Below, piece after piece: positions 53,897 to 62,106 of a stretch of DNA of 64,000 nucleotides. Within the stretch, counting starts at the first letter, position 1. Each line of letters starts with the position of its first letter. The notes beneath the pieces are model-generated. The model saw nothing but the letters and a program-made list of their open reading frames with translations, was not told the DNA's origin and ran no database searches. Location: positions 806,001-870,000 of the forward strand of contig NZ_RQJP01000005.1 in the NCBI RefSeq assembly GCF_003858645.1, read 5' to 3'. This stretch comes from Larkinella knui. Its GTDB lineage: Bacteria; Bacteroidota; Bacteroidia; Cytophagales; Spirosomataceae. The translations under genes and the position numbers were made by a program.

Positions 53897-55141
53897 ATGA
53901 CCTTTCCGCTCCCCTATAAATCGGCAACCGCAGGCTCCCTCAATCCAGCGCCTTCCTTAATCAAAAGCCGCATCGAGTCCATCGACGTATTGCGGGGACT
54001 GATTATGATCATTATGGCGCTGGACCATACGCGCGATTTCTTTCACGCCCAGGCCTGGACCGACGACCCGCTCAATCTCGATACCACCACGCCGGTCCTG
54101 TTCGTCACCCGCTGGATTACCCATTTCTGCGCCCCTACGTTTGCCTTGCTATCCGGTACGTCCATCTACCTGCAGGGCTTACGAAAATCGCGCAGCGAGC
54201 TGAGTCTGTTCCTGCTGAAACGGGGTCTATGGCTCATGGTAGCCGAAGTGCTTCTGATTGTGCCGGCGGATACGTTTACCCTGTTTAATCCCATTACGCT
54301 GGTCGTTTTCTGGTCGCTGGGCATTAGTATGGTGTTCATGGCCGGGCTGACGTGGCTTCCGTTCCGGGCCATACTGAGCATGGGTTTAGTAATCGTTTTA
54401 GGTCATAATCTGCTGGATGCGGTGGAACAGGCACCGGGATTTCCATCGGGTTTTTGGTGGGCGCTGTTTCATGGCGGGCGTGACCGTGTGTTTGAATACG
54501 CTCCTGGTCGGGTTATTGAGGTACTATACCCGTTTCTTCCCTGGCTGGGGCTAATGATGCTGGGCTACTGCCTGGGCCGTTTGTTTGAGCCAGCGGTTTC
54601 GGCTACAAAGCGTCAACAGTGGCTGGTTTATCTCGGAGCCGGAGCCATTGGGTTATTTGTGGGGCTGCGTTTGCTGAATGGCTACGGCGACCCTTTCCCC
54701 TGGAGCGTCCAGAAAGACGGTCTCACCACGTTGTTCTCGTTCCTGAAAGTACATAAATACCCACCATCGCTGCTGTATATGTGCATTACGGTGGGGCCGG
54801 GACTGCTGGGACTGGCGTTGCTGGAGAACGTACACAATCGTGTTACGGCCGTGCTGCGCACCTATGGACGAACGGCCTTTTTTTATTACACGATCCATTG
54901 GTACGTCTTGCATACCCTGCGCATGATCGTCTTTTTTGCCGCTGGCCACACCATGACGGAGGCCGATAAAGCGCTGCAAACCCTACCGATGCGGTTTGTG
55001 CTGCCCGGCGATGGAGGCTACAACCTTGGGGTAGTTTACCTCATCTGGATAGCCGTTGTCGCGTCGTTGTATCCCCTGTGTCGCTGGTTTGATACCTACA
55101 AGACAACGCACAAAGAGCAGTGGTGGCTGAGCTATCTGTGA
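53897..55141 (+). CDS. DUF1624/HGSNAT-like acyltransferase, integral membrane
   Basis: 414 residues, about ten membrane helices. The N-terminal signature IESIDVLRGLIMIIMALDHTRDFF (Asp-His) is that of heparan-alpha-glucosaminide N-acetyltransferase catalytic-domain proteins. HWYVLHTLRM and GRTAFFYYTIHW follow near the C-terminus. In the family it transfers acetyl groups across membranes to amino sugars. The start ATG at 53897 is followed by ~25 hydrophilic residues. It is followed by an overlapping or close GNAT gene. Confidence 0.87.
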   Translation: MTFPLPYKSATAGSLNPAPSLIKSRIESIDVLRGLIMIIMALDHTRDFFHAQAWTDDPLNLDTTTPVLFVTRWITHFCAPTFALLSGTSIYLQGLRKSRSELSLFLLKRGLWLMVAEVLLIVPADTFTLFNPITLVVFWSLGISMVFMAGLTWLPFRAILSMGLVIVLGHNLLDAVEQAPGFPSGFWWALFHGGRDRVFEYAPGRVIEVLYPFLPWLGLMMLGYCLGRLFEPAVSATKRQQWLVYLGAGAIGLFVGLRLLNGYGDPFPWSVQKDGLTTLFSFLKVHKYPPSLLYMCITVGPGLLGLALLENVHNRVTAVLRTYGRTAFFYYTIHWYVLHTLRMIVFFAAGHTMTEADKALQTLPMRFVLPGDGGYNLGVVYLIWIAVVASLYPLCRWFDTYKTTHKEQWWLSYL

Positions 55142-55185
55142 TCAAGACTATCACAGAAAGTAAACAACCAAAACCTATTCAGGAA

Positions 55186-55722
55186 ATGAACGAAAGTGAA
55201 AAAGTAATAACAAGAACTGTTGTCATTCCTGACGACCTGGACGCCGTTAAAAAATTATGGTTTGACTATTTAGTTTGGGGTAACGACAAAATGCAGGAAC
55301 TCTATGGTGTCCATCCGCATAATCCCGAAGATGCTGTTGAACAGGACATTCAACAGATTGGCAAGTTTCAACCCCCTTACGGACAGCTAATTCTGGCTAT
55401 TTATGAAGATGAAGTATGTGGACTTGGAAGCCTGAAACGTATCAACTCCGATACCGGTGAAATAAAACGAATGTTTGTTGATCCAGCGAGTAGACGAATT
55501 GGAGCTGGACGAGCTATTCTTAACCGACTTTTAGTTGAAGCGAAAAAAGTCGGTTATAAAAGAGTTCGGCTCGACAGTCCGAAGTTTATGGAAGCGGCTC
55601 ACTCCTTATATAGAAGTTTTGGATTTCGTGACATTGACGCGTATCCGGAAATGGAAATCCCCGCAGAATTTAAAGACTATTTATTGTTTATGGAATTGAC
55701 TTTAACTGAAGACACTAACTAA
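55186..55722 (+). CDS. GNAT-family N-acetyltransferase
   Basis: 179 residues from the ATG at 55186 (MNESEKVITRTVV); a GTG at 55120 inside the previous gene is an alternative. Acetyl-CoA binding motif EIKRMFVDPASRRIGAGRAIL and a KVGYKRVRLDSPKFMEAAHSLYRSFGF helix-strand element are typical. The coding sequence is clearly richer in A and T than its neighbours, suggesting recent acquisition. Substrate unknown. Confidence 0.88.
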   Translation: MNESEKVITRTVVIPDDLDAVKKLWFDYLVWGNDKMQELYGVHPHNPEDAVEQDIQQIGKFQPPYGQLILAIYEDEVCGLGSLKRINSDTGEIKRMFVDPASRRIGAGRAILNRLLVEAKKVGYKRVRLDSPKFMEAAHSLYRSFGFRDIDAYPEMEIPAEFKDYLLFMELTLTEDTN

Positions 55723-55743
55723 ATCCGAAAACCAATCAAACTC

Positions 55744-56148
55744 ATGAAACATCTCCTGATTTCATTATCTGCTCTTTGGCTGCTGGTTAGCCTCGGCCTG
55801 TCGGCACCTGCACAGGCTCAGCAAACGTCAACGACTCAACTCAAAAGTATCCACCTTTTTGATATGCCAGCCGGTGTAACGGAGGCTAAACTATCGGCGG
55901 TAATTGGCGAGCTGAACACGGTCATTAAACGCCTGGGCTACAGTAACGCCGGATACACACTCTACAAGGTAGACGGGAAAGGAGCCGACAAATACCGCTA
56001 CTTCTTCGAGGGCAATTGGCCCAATGCCAGCGTGTACCAGAAAATCCACGACGACAAATCGTTTCAGGAAGCCGATAAAAAACTGGGTGCGGTGTACGAG
56101 AAAATAAAAGCCGTTGAACTCTACCGTCGCTTAGTAAGAGTACCTTAA
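55744..56148 (+). CDS. Secreted hypothetical protein (134 aa)
   Basis: Signal peptide MKHLLISLSALWLLVSLGL with Ala-x-Ala cleavage near residue 26 (APAQAQ). The mature ~108 residues (LKSIHLFDMPAGVTEAKLSAV, NTVIKRLGYSNAGYTLYKV, RYFFEGNWPNASVYQKIHDD) show alternating strands and helices like a dimeric alpha/beta barrel, but I do not recognise a named family. It lies between the GNAT gene and an NTF2-like gene, 21 nt and 22 nt gaps, so it is probably co-transcribed. Confidence 0.7.
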   Translation: MKHLLISLSALWLLVSLGLSAPAQAQQTSTTQLKSIHLFDMPAGVTEAKLSAVIGELNTVIKRLGYSNAGYTLYKVDGKGADKYRYFFEGNWPNASVYQKIHDDKSFQEADKKLGAVYEKIKAVELYRRLVRVP

Positions 56149-56170
56149 TCGTCTAACCATCAAAAACCTA

Positions 56171-56683
56171 ATGAAAACCAATCCATTTACCCTACTCCTG
56201 GCCGTTGTTGCCTTGACGTCTGTCTGCGTTACCGGTTGTAATGCGCCCGCCCAAAAAGAGGAAGCTGCGACTGAACAGGCAGCGGCTAAACCCGATATGG
56301 CCGCCATCAAAACGGAAATACAAGCCATCGAAACCGAATGGGCCAGCGCCACAACCGCTAAGGACATCGACAAAATAATGGCACTCTACGCAGACGATGC
56401 CATAGAAATGGCCGACGACGAACCCATGTCCGTGGGAAAGGATGCTATCCGGCAGGTGTTGCTCAAAAGTATGAAAGCGCGCAAGGCCGGGACTACGGTT
56501 TACTACGAGACGATGGACGTGTACGGCGATGGCAACGTAGTGACCGAAGTCGGGAAGACAACGGTTAAAGACGCGGCTGGCAACGTAGTGAGCACCGGAA
56601 AATACATGGGCATTTTTGAAAAACGCGACGGAAAATTCATCTGCATCCGCGATATCAACAATGAGGATCAGAAGGACAAGTGA
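56171..56683 (+). CDS. NTF2-like (DUF4440) lipoprotein
   Basis: 170 residues. Lipobox VTGC with Cys near residue 23, followed by NAPAQKEEA, matching the neighbour leaders. DUF4440-like fold: IQAIETEWASATTAKDIDKIMALYADDAIEMADDEPMSVGKDAI, then GKYMGIFEKRDGKFICIRDI. It is close in pattern to the proteins at 52160 and 56809, which look like paralogues by duplication. Confidence 0.82.
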   Translation: MKTNPFTLLLAVVALTSVCVTGCNAPAQKEEAATEQAAAKPDMAAIKTEIQAIETEWASATTAKDIDKIMALYADDAIEMADDEPMSVGKDAIRQVLLKSMKARKAGTTVYYETMDVYGDGNVVTEVGKTTVKDAAGNVVSTGKYMGIFEKRDGKFICIRDINNEDQKDK

Positions 56684-56808
56684 GGTGAGGCTGGCTTTTT
56701 AAAGGTATTGGGTAGCCCGGTGTGCTATACGATCGACACCCAGCCTATGACGCTGAATGAGCCTACAACGGCTACTCGTTTCCCAATCCGTTTAAACCGA
56801 CTTTACTC

Positions 56809-57291
56809 ATGACAACCAAATCTTCTCTACGAATCCTGGCCGCTTTTGTGGCTATGCTCCTGTTTGCAGCCGGTTGCAACGTACCTGCGACGGAAAAACC
56901 CGCCACTGCCGAAGAATTGTCTCAGATGAACCGGGACTTTGCCGCTGCGCTCAATGCTAAAGACGCCGTGGCGGCTGCGAATTGCTATGCAGATGATGCT
57001 ACGTTGTATCCGCCCAATGAGTCCGCCGTTACGGGCCGGGCAGACATCCTCAACTACTGGAAAGGAGCCATTGAAGCGGGTGCTACCAATGTCTCCGTTA
57101 AAACGATTGCTACGGGCAGTGAGGGTAACCTGGGGTGGGAAACGGGTCAGTTCCAGATGGATATAAAAACGCCCGACGGGAAAGTCGTTGTCGATAAAGG
57201 CCGGTACACCGAATTGCTCAAACGCAATACAGACGGGAAGTGGGTATCTACAATGGGTATGTGGAATGCCGATGCACCACCTGCTCCTTAA
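56809..57291 (+). CDS. NTF2-like (DUF4440) lipoprotein
   Basis: 160 residues. Lipobox FAAGC, then NVPATEK. DUF4440 fold: LSQMNRDFAAALNAKDAVAAANCYADDATLYPPNESAVTGRADI, then GRYTELLKRNTDGKWVSTMGMWN. It ends 86 nt before the propeller kinase gene. Confidence 0.84.
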   Translation: MTTKSSLRILAAFVAMLLFAAGCNVPATEKPATAEELSQMNRDFAAALNAKDAVAAANCYADDATLYPPNESAVTGRADILNYWKGAIEAGATNVSVKTIATGSEGNLGWETGQFQMDIKTPDGKVVVDKGRYTELLKRNTDGKWVSTMGMWNADAPPAP

Positions 57292-57376
57292 CGGAACGAC
57301 ATCCTGATTAAGCCGAATCGTCTGTAACGCTCTATTTTTTGTATCTTGTTCGCTACTGAATACGGGTTGTCCCAAC

Positions 57377-60300
57377 ATGGGTAAATACATCGTTCAAAGG
57401 TGGCTCATCGTCCTGTTGTACCTGCTCTCAATCGCTGGACAGGCACAATCGACGGTGCTTTATTTCAACGAACCGCCCAAAGAGACGCTGGGTCGAAACC
57501 GCAACCAACTGGTTATCAATAAATTCTTTAACGACCGTGAGGATTTTCTCTGGTTCATCAGCGGCAATGGCCTAAACCGGTACGACGGCCACGAGATCGT
57601 TTCGATCCGCTCCAATCCGGTTGATCTGAATTCCTTATCCTCGTCACGTGCGATTGATATGATCCAGGATGAGCAGGGCAACTTCTGGATTACCACCCGC
57701 GACGGTGGCCTGAATGCCTATAATCCGCAAACGGGAAAGATCGCCCATTTTCATCATGTGCCTACCAACAAAGCTAGTCTATCGTCCGATAAACTCCGGT
57801 TTCTGCAACGCGATGAGTCGGGTCAGATCTGGATCGGGAGCGATTTGGGTATGAACCAGTTCGACCCAAAAACAGGCCGTACCGTTCGGTTTTTGCCCAA
57901 ACCCGGCGAAGTAGGGCAGTTACAGGGCAACCCGCTGTCGCCCATTGTGATCGAATCAGACCGGATTTATGTCAGCACCACCGTCGGCTTCGAATACTAT
58001 AACCGGATTAGTAAACAATGGCATTGCTTTCCGGCGGTAGACAAACAGGGTGTGTCTGTTCCCAACTTCATCGTTGGTCTGAATGCTCCCAACAGCCTCT
58101 GTAAAGATCATCGGGGCTTGCTCTGGATGGGGGCTCCCAACCAAACCGGGCTTCAGGTATTCAATCCAAAAACCGGGCAAATCACCTCGTTCGACAGGCA
58201 CACGGCCGACGGGAAACCAATTCCGTTTCCGAAAGTAATTCTGGAAGATCGATCGGGGCGGCTCTGGCTCTGTTGCGAGAACGACATTTTTCGAATTTCG
58301 GTCGATCGGACCGTGGTAGAGCACTGTATCCCGATGGCCGTCGAAAACCAGGAACCGCTAGCGGGGTTGGTGACGCTTTACGAAGATCGGCAGGGGTTGA
58401 TCTGGCTGGAGCGTATAAGCGACAAGAACCCGCTCTTTTTCGATGCCCGCCAGGAACGTTACCCCAACCTGAAAATGCCGCAATTGGGCAAGATCAAGCC
58501 GCTGGCCAACGATCTGTTTCCTGACGCGAACGGCCTGATCTGGATCAGTACCGATCTGGGGCTGATTCGCCACGATCCAGGCGGGGGCGACACAAGGTTT
58601 GTGCTGAAGCTACCCAACGTTTATTCCAGTATCCCCCTGTCCGATCACCACCTGCTGCTGATTTCGGAAGATGAAGGTTTGTTTATTTTCGACAAAAAAA
58701 CGGGTCGGGCCATCCCTGTCCGGTTCCATAAAGCGGGGATTAAATCGATCCAGGCCCCCATCTTTACGGTTCTGGACCAGGACGGCGACTTGTGGATCTC
58801 GACCTGGGGCTATGGGCTTTTCCGTATTCCGAAGGGTAGTTTGTCCGTGAAAACGGGCCTTGTGAGCGTCTATGAGCAATGGAAAAATGACCCTGCCAAC
58901 CCAAACAGCCTGCCGTCGAATCTGCTGCAAAAAATTGCCGTCGATGCTCAGAATACCGTTTGGGTGTGCGGAGCCGCCAACGGGCTTTGCCGGGTAAACA
59001 AACACACCCGTCGCGTACAACGGTTTATGCTCCGGCAAGGCGACCCGCATGGGCTGGCCAGCAACTACACCTACTCACCCCTGGTTGATAAGCAGGGCGA
59101 TGTGTGGGTAACGAGTGGATATAGTGCTCCTTTACAGCGGCTGTCGGTCAAAACGGGGAAGTTCAAAAAATATGGCATTGCCAACGGGTTTACGGATGAT
59201 TATTTTGCCCATGCCACGCTGGACGGAACTGGCAAAATCTGGTTCAATCAGAATCAGGTCGTTTCCAGTATTGATCCCTTGACGGAACGAGTCACCACGT
59301 TTCCGCAGTTTGTGGGCACATCGGTCTATAGTACGCCCATTGCCGCACAGCCCATTACAGGTGAGATTTATTTTAGTTGCCAGAACAACCTACGGCGGAT
59401 TAGGCCAGCCTTGATTCAGAACGCCCCCCGAACGCCGTCGCCCCTGCGACTCGTGGCGGTGTCTTGTTTCGATGCCGACGAGACGGAAACCATGAAGCCG
59501 CTACCCGAAAACCGCTGGCGAGCCCATGAACTGGCGTTGTCGTATCGGGAAAACACGCTTGAACTCAAATTTGCACTTCTGGATTACCGCAGCATCACCG
59601 GTCGGGACTATGTCTACGCCCTGACCGGGGTGGATGAGGAACCTCAGTGGGTAAGCATCGGCCTGAAAAATACCGTCAATTTTGCCCGGATGAAGCCAGG
59701 GACTTACCAGTTCCACCTGAAAGCCCGCAACAGCGACGGGATTTGGACTAAACTGGCAAAACCCCTGCGGATTACCATCACCCCGCCCTGGTGGCAAAGC
59801 CCCTGGGCTTATGTGGCCTATACACTGCTGCTGTTGCTTGGTTTTTGGTACCTGATGAAGGCCCGGCTGCGCGAACAGGCTCGCGAACTGGCCCTGCAGG
59901 ACGCCGTAGTGATTAAAAAGCAGCGCGATGAGATTACTCAAAAAAATGCCCAGAACGAGCTTCTGCTGAAAGAGATTCATCACCGGGTCAAGAATAATCT
60001 GGCCGTAGTGTCGGGTTTGCTGGCGTTGCAGTCGGCGAAAGTCACTGACCCCAACGTACAGGAAGCCATACAGGCCAGTCAGAACCGGGTGCAGAGCATG
60101 GGCATTATCCACCAGAAACTGTATCAGGGCCAGCAATTAGGAGCTATTGAAATGCGCGATTATTTTAACAACCTGAGCGAAAGCATCCTCCATTCGTTCG
60201 GTGTCGCCGACCGCATTACCATTGACTGTTCGATGCCCGAACTGGTACTGGATATTGACACCGCGGTTTCCGTAGGACTGCTAACGAACGAGTTACTGAC

Positions 60301-60559
60301 CAACTCGCTTAAATATGCGTTTGTCGGCAGGGACAGCGGCACCATTCGCCTGAGTCTGACGCGGGCGGACAACGGGTCCTTGCTGCTGCAAGTGGCCGAC
60401 AATGGAATCGGCAAGCCGCCCGCGAAAGCAGTCAAAGAAACGGGCTTCGGTACCCAGTTGGTGGATCTGCTCGCCCGCCAGCTCGATGGGATTCTGACCT
60501 ACGAAAACCAGAACGGAACGCTGGTCACACTCCATTTCAACAGGTCGGCCACTGCCTGA
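57377..60559 (+). CDS. Two-component propeller sensor histidine kinase (HisKA_2 type)
   Basis: 1060 residues. Signal peptide (1-~25), then many Reg_prop blades (for example FLWFISGNGLNRYDGHE, NFWITTRDGGLNAYNP, GQIWIGSDLGMNQFDP, LIWISTDLGLIRHD) forming a ligand-sensing beta-propeller to ~700. A Y_Y_Y domain follows (NTLELKFALLDYRS, GTYQFHLKARNSDG), one membrane helix (~806-826), a coiled coil, then HisKA_2 with H869 in EIHHRVKNNLAVVSGLL and an ATPase core (LLTNSLKYAF, DNGIGKPP, GFGTQLV). Unlike most Bacteroidota propeller kinases it is not fused to a receiver and AraC domain, so a separate regulator is needed; the LytTR protein at 49814 is a candidate. Confidence 0.93.
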   Translation: MGKYIVQRWLIVLLYLLSIAGQAQSTVLYFNEPPKETLGRNRNQLVINKFFNDREDFLWFISGNGLNRYDGHEIVSIRSNPVDLNSLSSSRAIDMIQDEQGNFWITTRDGGLNAYNPQTGKIAHFHHVPTNKASLSSDKLRFLQRDESGQIWIGSDLGMNQFDPKTGRTVRFLPKPGEVGQLQGNPLSPIVIESDRIYVSTTVGFEYYNRISKQWHCFPAVDKQGVSVPNFIVGLNAPNSLCKDHRGLLWMGAPNQTGLQVFNPKTGQITSFDRHTADGKPIPFPKVILEDRSGRLWLCCENDIFRISVDRTVVEHCIPMAVENQEPLAGLVTLYEDRQGLIWLERISDKNPLFFDARQERYPNLKMPQLGKIKPLANDLFPDANGLIWISTDLGLIRHDPGGGDTRFVLKLPNVYSSIPLSDHHLLLISEDEGLFIFDKKTGRAIPVRFHKAGIKSIQAPIFTVLDQDGDLWISTWGYGLFRIPKGSLSVKTGLVSVYEQWKNDPANPNSLPSNLLQKIAVDAQNTVWVCGAANGLCRVNKHTRRVQRFMLRQGDPHGLASNYTYSPLVDKQGDVWVTSGYSAPLQRLSVKTGKFKKYGIANGFTDDYFAHATLDGTGKIWFNQNQVVSSIDPLTERVTTFPQFVGTSVYSTPIAAQPITGEIYFSCQNNLRRIRPALIQNAPRTPSPLRLVAVSCFDADETETMKPLPENRWRAHELALSYRENTLELKFALLDYRSITGRDYVYALTGVDEEPQWVSIGLKNTVNFARMKPGTYQFHLKARNSDGIWTKLAKPLRITITPPWWQSPWAYVAYTLLLLLGFWYLMKARLREQARELALQDAVVIKKQRDEITQKNAQNELLLKEIHHRVKNNLAVVSGLLALQSAKVTDPNVQEAIQASQNRVQSMGIIHQKLYQGQQLGAIEMRDYFNNLSESILHSFGVADRITIDCSMPELVLDIDTAVSVGLLTNELLTNSLKYAFVGRDSGTIRLSLTRADNGSLLLQVADNGIGKPPAKAVKETGFGTQLVDLLARQLDGILTYENQNGTLVTLHFNRSATA

Positions 60560-61157
60560 GTCGGTCAAATCCGGACCCTGCACGGGATCGTTTGGGCATT
60601 TAATCACCACTCGTCAGTTGTTGGGCTGCATTTAGTTAACGTACGCCATTACATTCATTTTTATCCGACTCCACTTCTATAAATACATGAACGCCGGGCG
60701 GTAGCTTGCATCAGTTTTCCTGGACTGTCTCCCGAAAAAATGAAATTTAAAAAGATTGACTTTATCAGGATGGCCCAACGCTTTCCCGGGCGACCTATTT
60801 AAAAGCGGTACTCAGCATTTCATAGCTTTTTGACCAAATCGTTCTCAACCCAATCAAGGAGTATATTTTGGGTAAGAATCAGGGTTCAGAAACTGGGCAT
60901 CATTCACCAAGTATGCTGACAACCAATGCTTCATTTTCGTCTCAAGAGCTTTTGGGGTTTGGGAGTACGAACCCCGCTGACCATTGCCTACCTGTTCACT
61001 GGTAAACTTTTATATCCTGTTGTGAAAAAAATGTAGTGATTATCTATTTCGAACACCTTATAAAGAGGTACGGTAGAGCTAGTTGGAAAAGAGTATTCGA
61101 TACATGCCAAAAGTCAGAAACGACTGAAAATCGAAAATTATCGCTCACCAACTATCC
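60560..61157. other. Intergenic 598 bp with repeat copy
   Basis: AT-rich spacer between convergent genes; no gene seen. Contains repeat copy at 60803-60908. Confidence 0.6.
60803..60908 (+). repeat. Dispersed intergenic repeat, copy 3 in order
   Basis: AAGCGGTACTCAGCATTTCATAG, then core CTTTTTGACC, then GGGT 44 nt downstream and TTCAGAAACTGG. It aligns with copy 2 with few gaps. Confidence 0.55.
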
Positions 61158-61631
61158 TCACAACCAACGGCGCACCTGTGCCTTGTAGCTCAGGTATTCA
61201 TCACCGAACTTGCGGGTCAGGTACTGTTCTTCGCGCTCAATAATGCCTTTCTGGACCACCCCTAACAAGGGGATGAGCAGCAGCAAACCCCACCAAGCAT
61301 TGGTAGCAACCGACACCGCCATATAAATCAGCGTCAACGAGAGATACATGGGATTGCGGGTATACCGATACAGGCCATTGCGAACAATGGCCGTGGTGGT
61401 GCCGCTCGGGTGAATGGTTGTCTTGTGCTGAATCATTCCCCGAAAAGCTAGTAACAGTGAAACCACCCCGATGATCAGCAAAACGGCTCCAATACTCAGG
61501 GCCGGTAGCAGGGCTAGAAACGGGGTAGGAAAAACATAGCGGAGTCCGAGTCCCAGGAGTAACGTACTCCCAAATAGGAGTGGCGGAAAGGCAATTACCC
61601 CCGCCCGATCGGCGTTTTTCTCAGTAGTCAT
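61158..61631 (-). CDS. Isoprenylcysteine methyltransferase/PEMT-like integral membrane protein
   Basis: 157 residues with four to five membrane helices. The C-terminal signature RNGLYRYTRNPMYLSLTLIYMAVSV and EEQYLTRKFGDEYLSYKAQVRRW is that of the ICMT/PEMT methyltransferase superfamily (SAM-binding RNPMY and E...Y elements). Bacterial members methylate varied lipids or isoprenoids; the substrate is unknown. Monocistronic, minus strand. Confidence 0.88.
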   Translation of the reverse strand: MTTEKNADRAGVIAFPPLLFGSTLLLGLGLRYVFPTPFLALLPALSIGAVLLIIGVVSLLLAFRGMIQHKTTIHPSGTTTAIVRNGLYRYTRNPMYLSLTLIYMAVSVATNAWWGLLLLIPLLGVVQKGIIEREEQYLTRKFGDEYLSYKAQVRRWL

Positions 61632-62106
61632 AGAGCGAACTTTGGGAGCAAATTAATCAAAATTCGTTAGCTGGACCATCGGTCTGGTATCAAACTACTT
61701 GGCTGCGATCCAACTTGTGGAAAGCCGCATGACTTCTAACCGTTTTCCAGTCACTGTTGTCGTCGACAATCGTAAAATCAATGACCATTCCGTTTCCTGC
61801 TACGCATTCCTATCTTATTCAGGGTGGACCAGTCATAATTATACCTTTCTGAACTTATACTTTCTTTCAGCAAGTAAAGTGCCTATGTAGGGTCAATAGG
61901 TCAGTTCCAAAAGATGTTAAGCTATTGACCCAAAAAAGTCGACCTCGCTGGAAGGTTATTTTAGTGCACTAAAGTTTAAAAACCAGAAAAAAATGGTTCT
62001 TCTATCGAAACCGGGAATACTACTGAATACTAATTTTTAGCAAAAAAAAGACACCCTGGCTTCAGGATCAGATAATTTGCCCATCTGTTATAGGGCTCTA
62101 CCATTT
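61632..62106. other. Intergenic 475 bp with repeat copy
   Basis: AT-rich spacer. A 63-codon frame (61699-61890) has no signature and overlaps the repeat; not called as a gene. Confidence 0.55.
61821..61932 (+). repeat. Dispersed intergenic repeat, copy 4 in order
   Basis: GGACCAGTCATAATTATACC, core CTTTCTGAAC, then GGGTCAATAGGTCAGTT at spacing matching copy 2. Its right end forms a perfect 10-bp inverted repeat (61890-61899 with 61922-61931, GGGTCAATAG). Confidence 0.6.

Noticed and set aside
61699-61890. 63-codon frame in the right spacer
   Set aside because: Overlaps the dispersed repeat, no signature or start signal.
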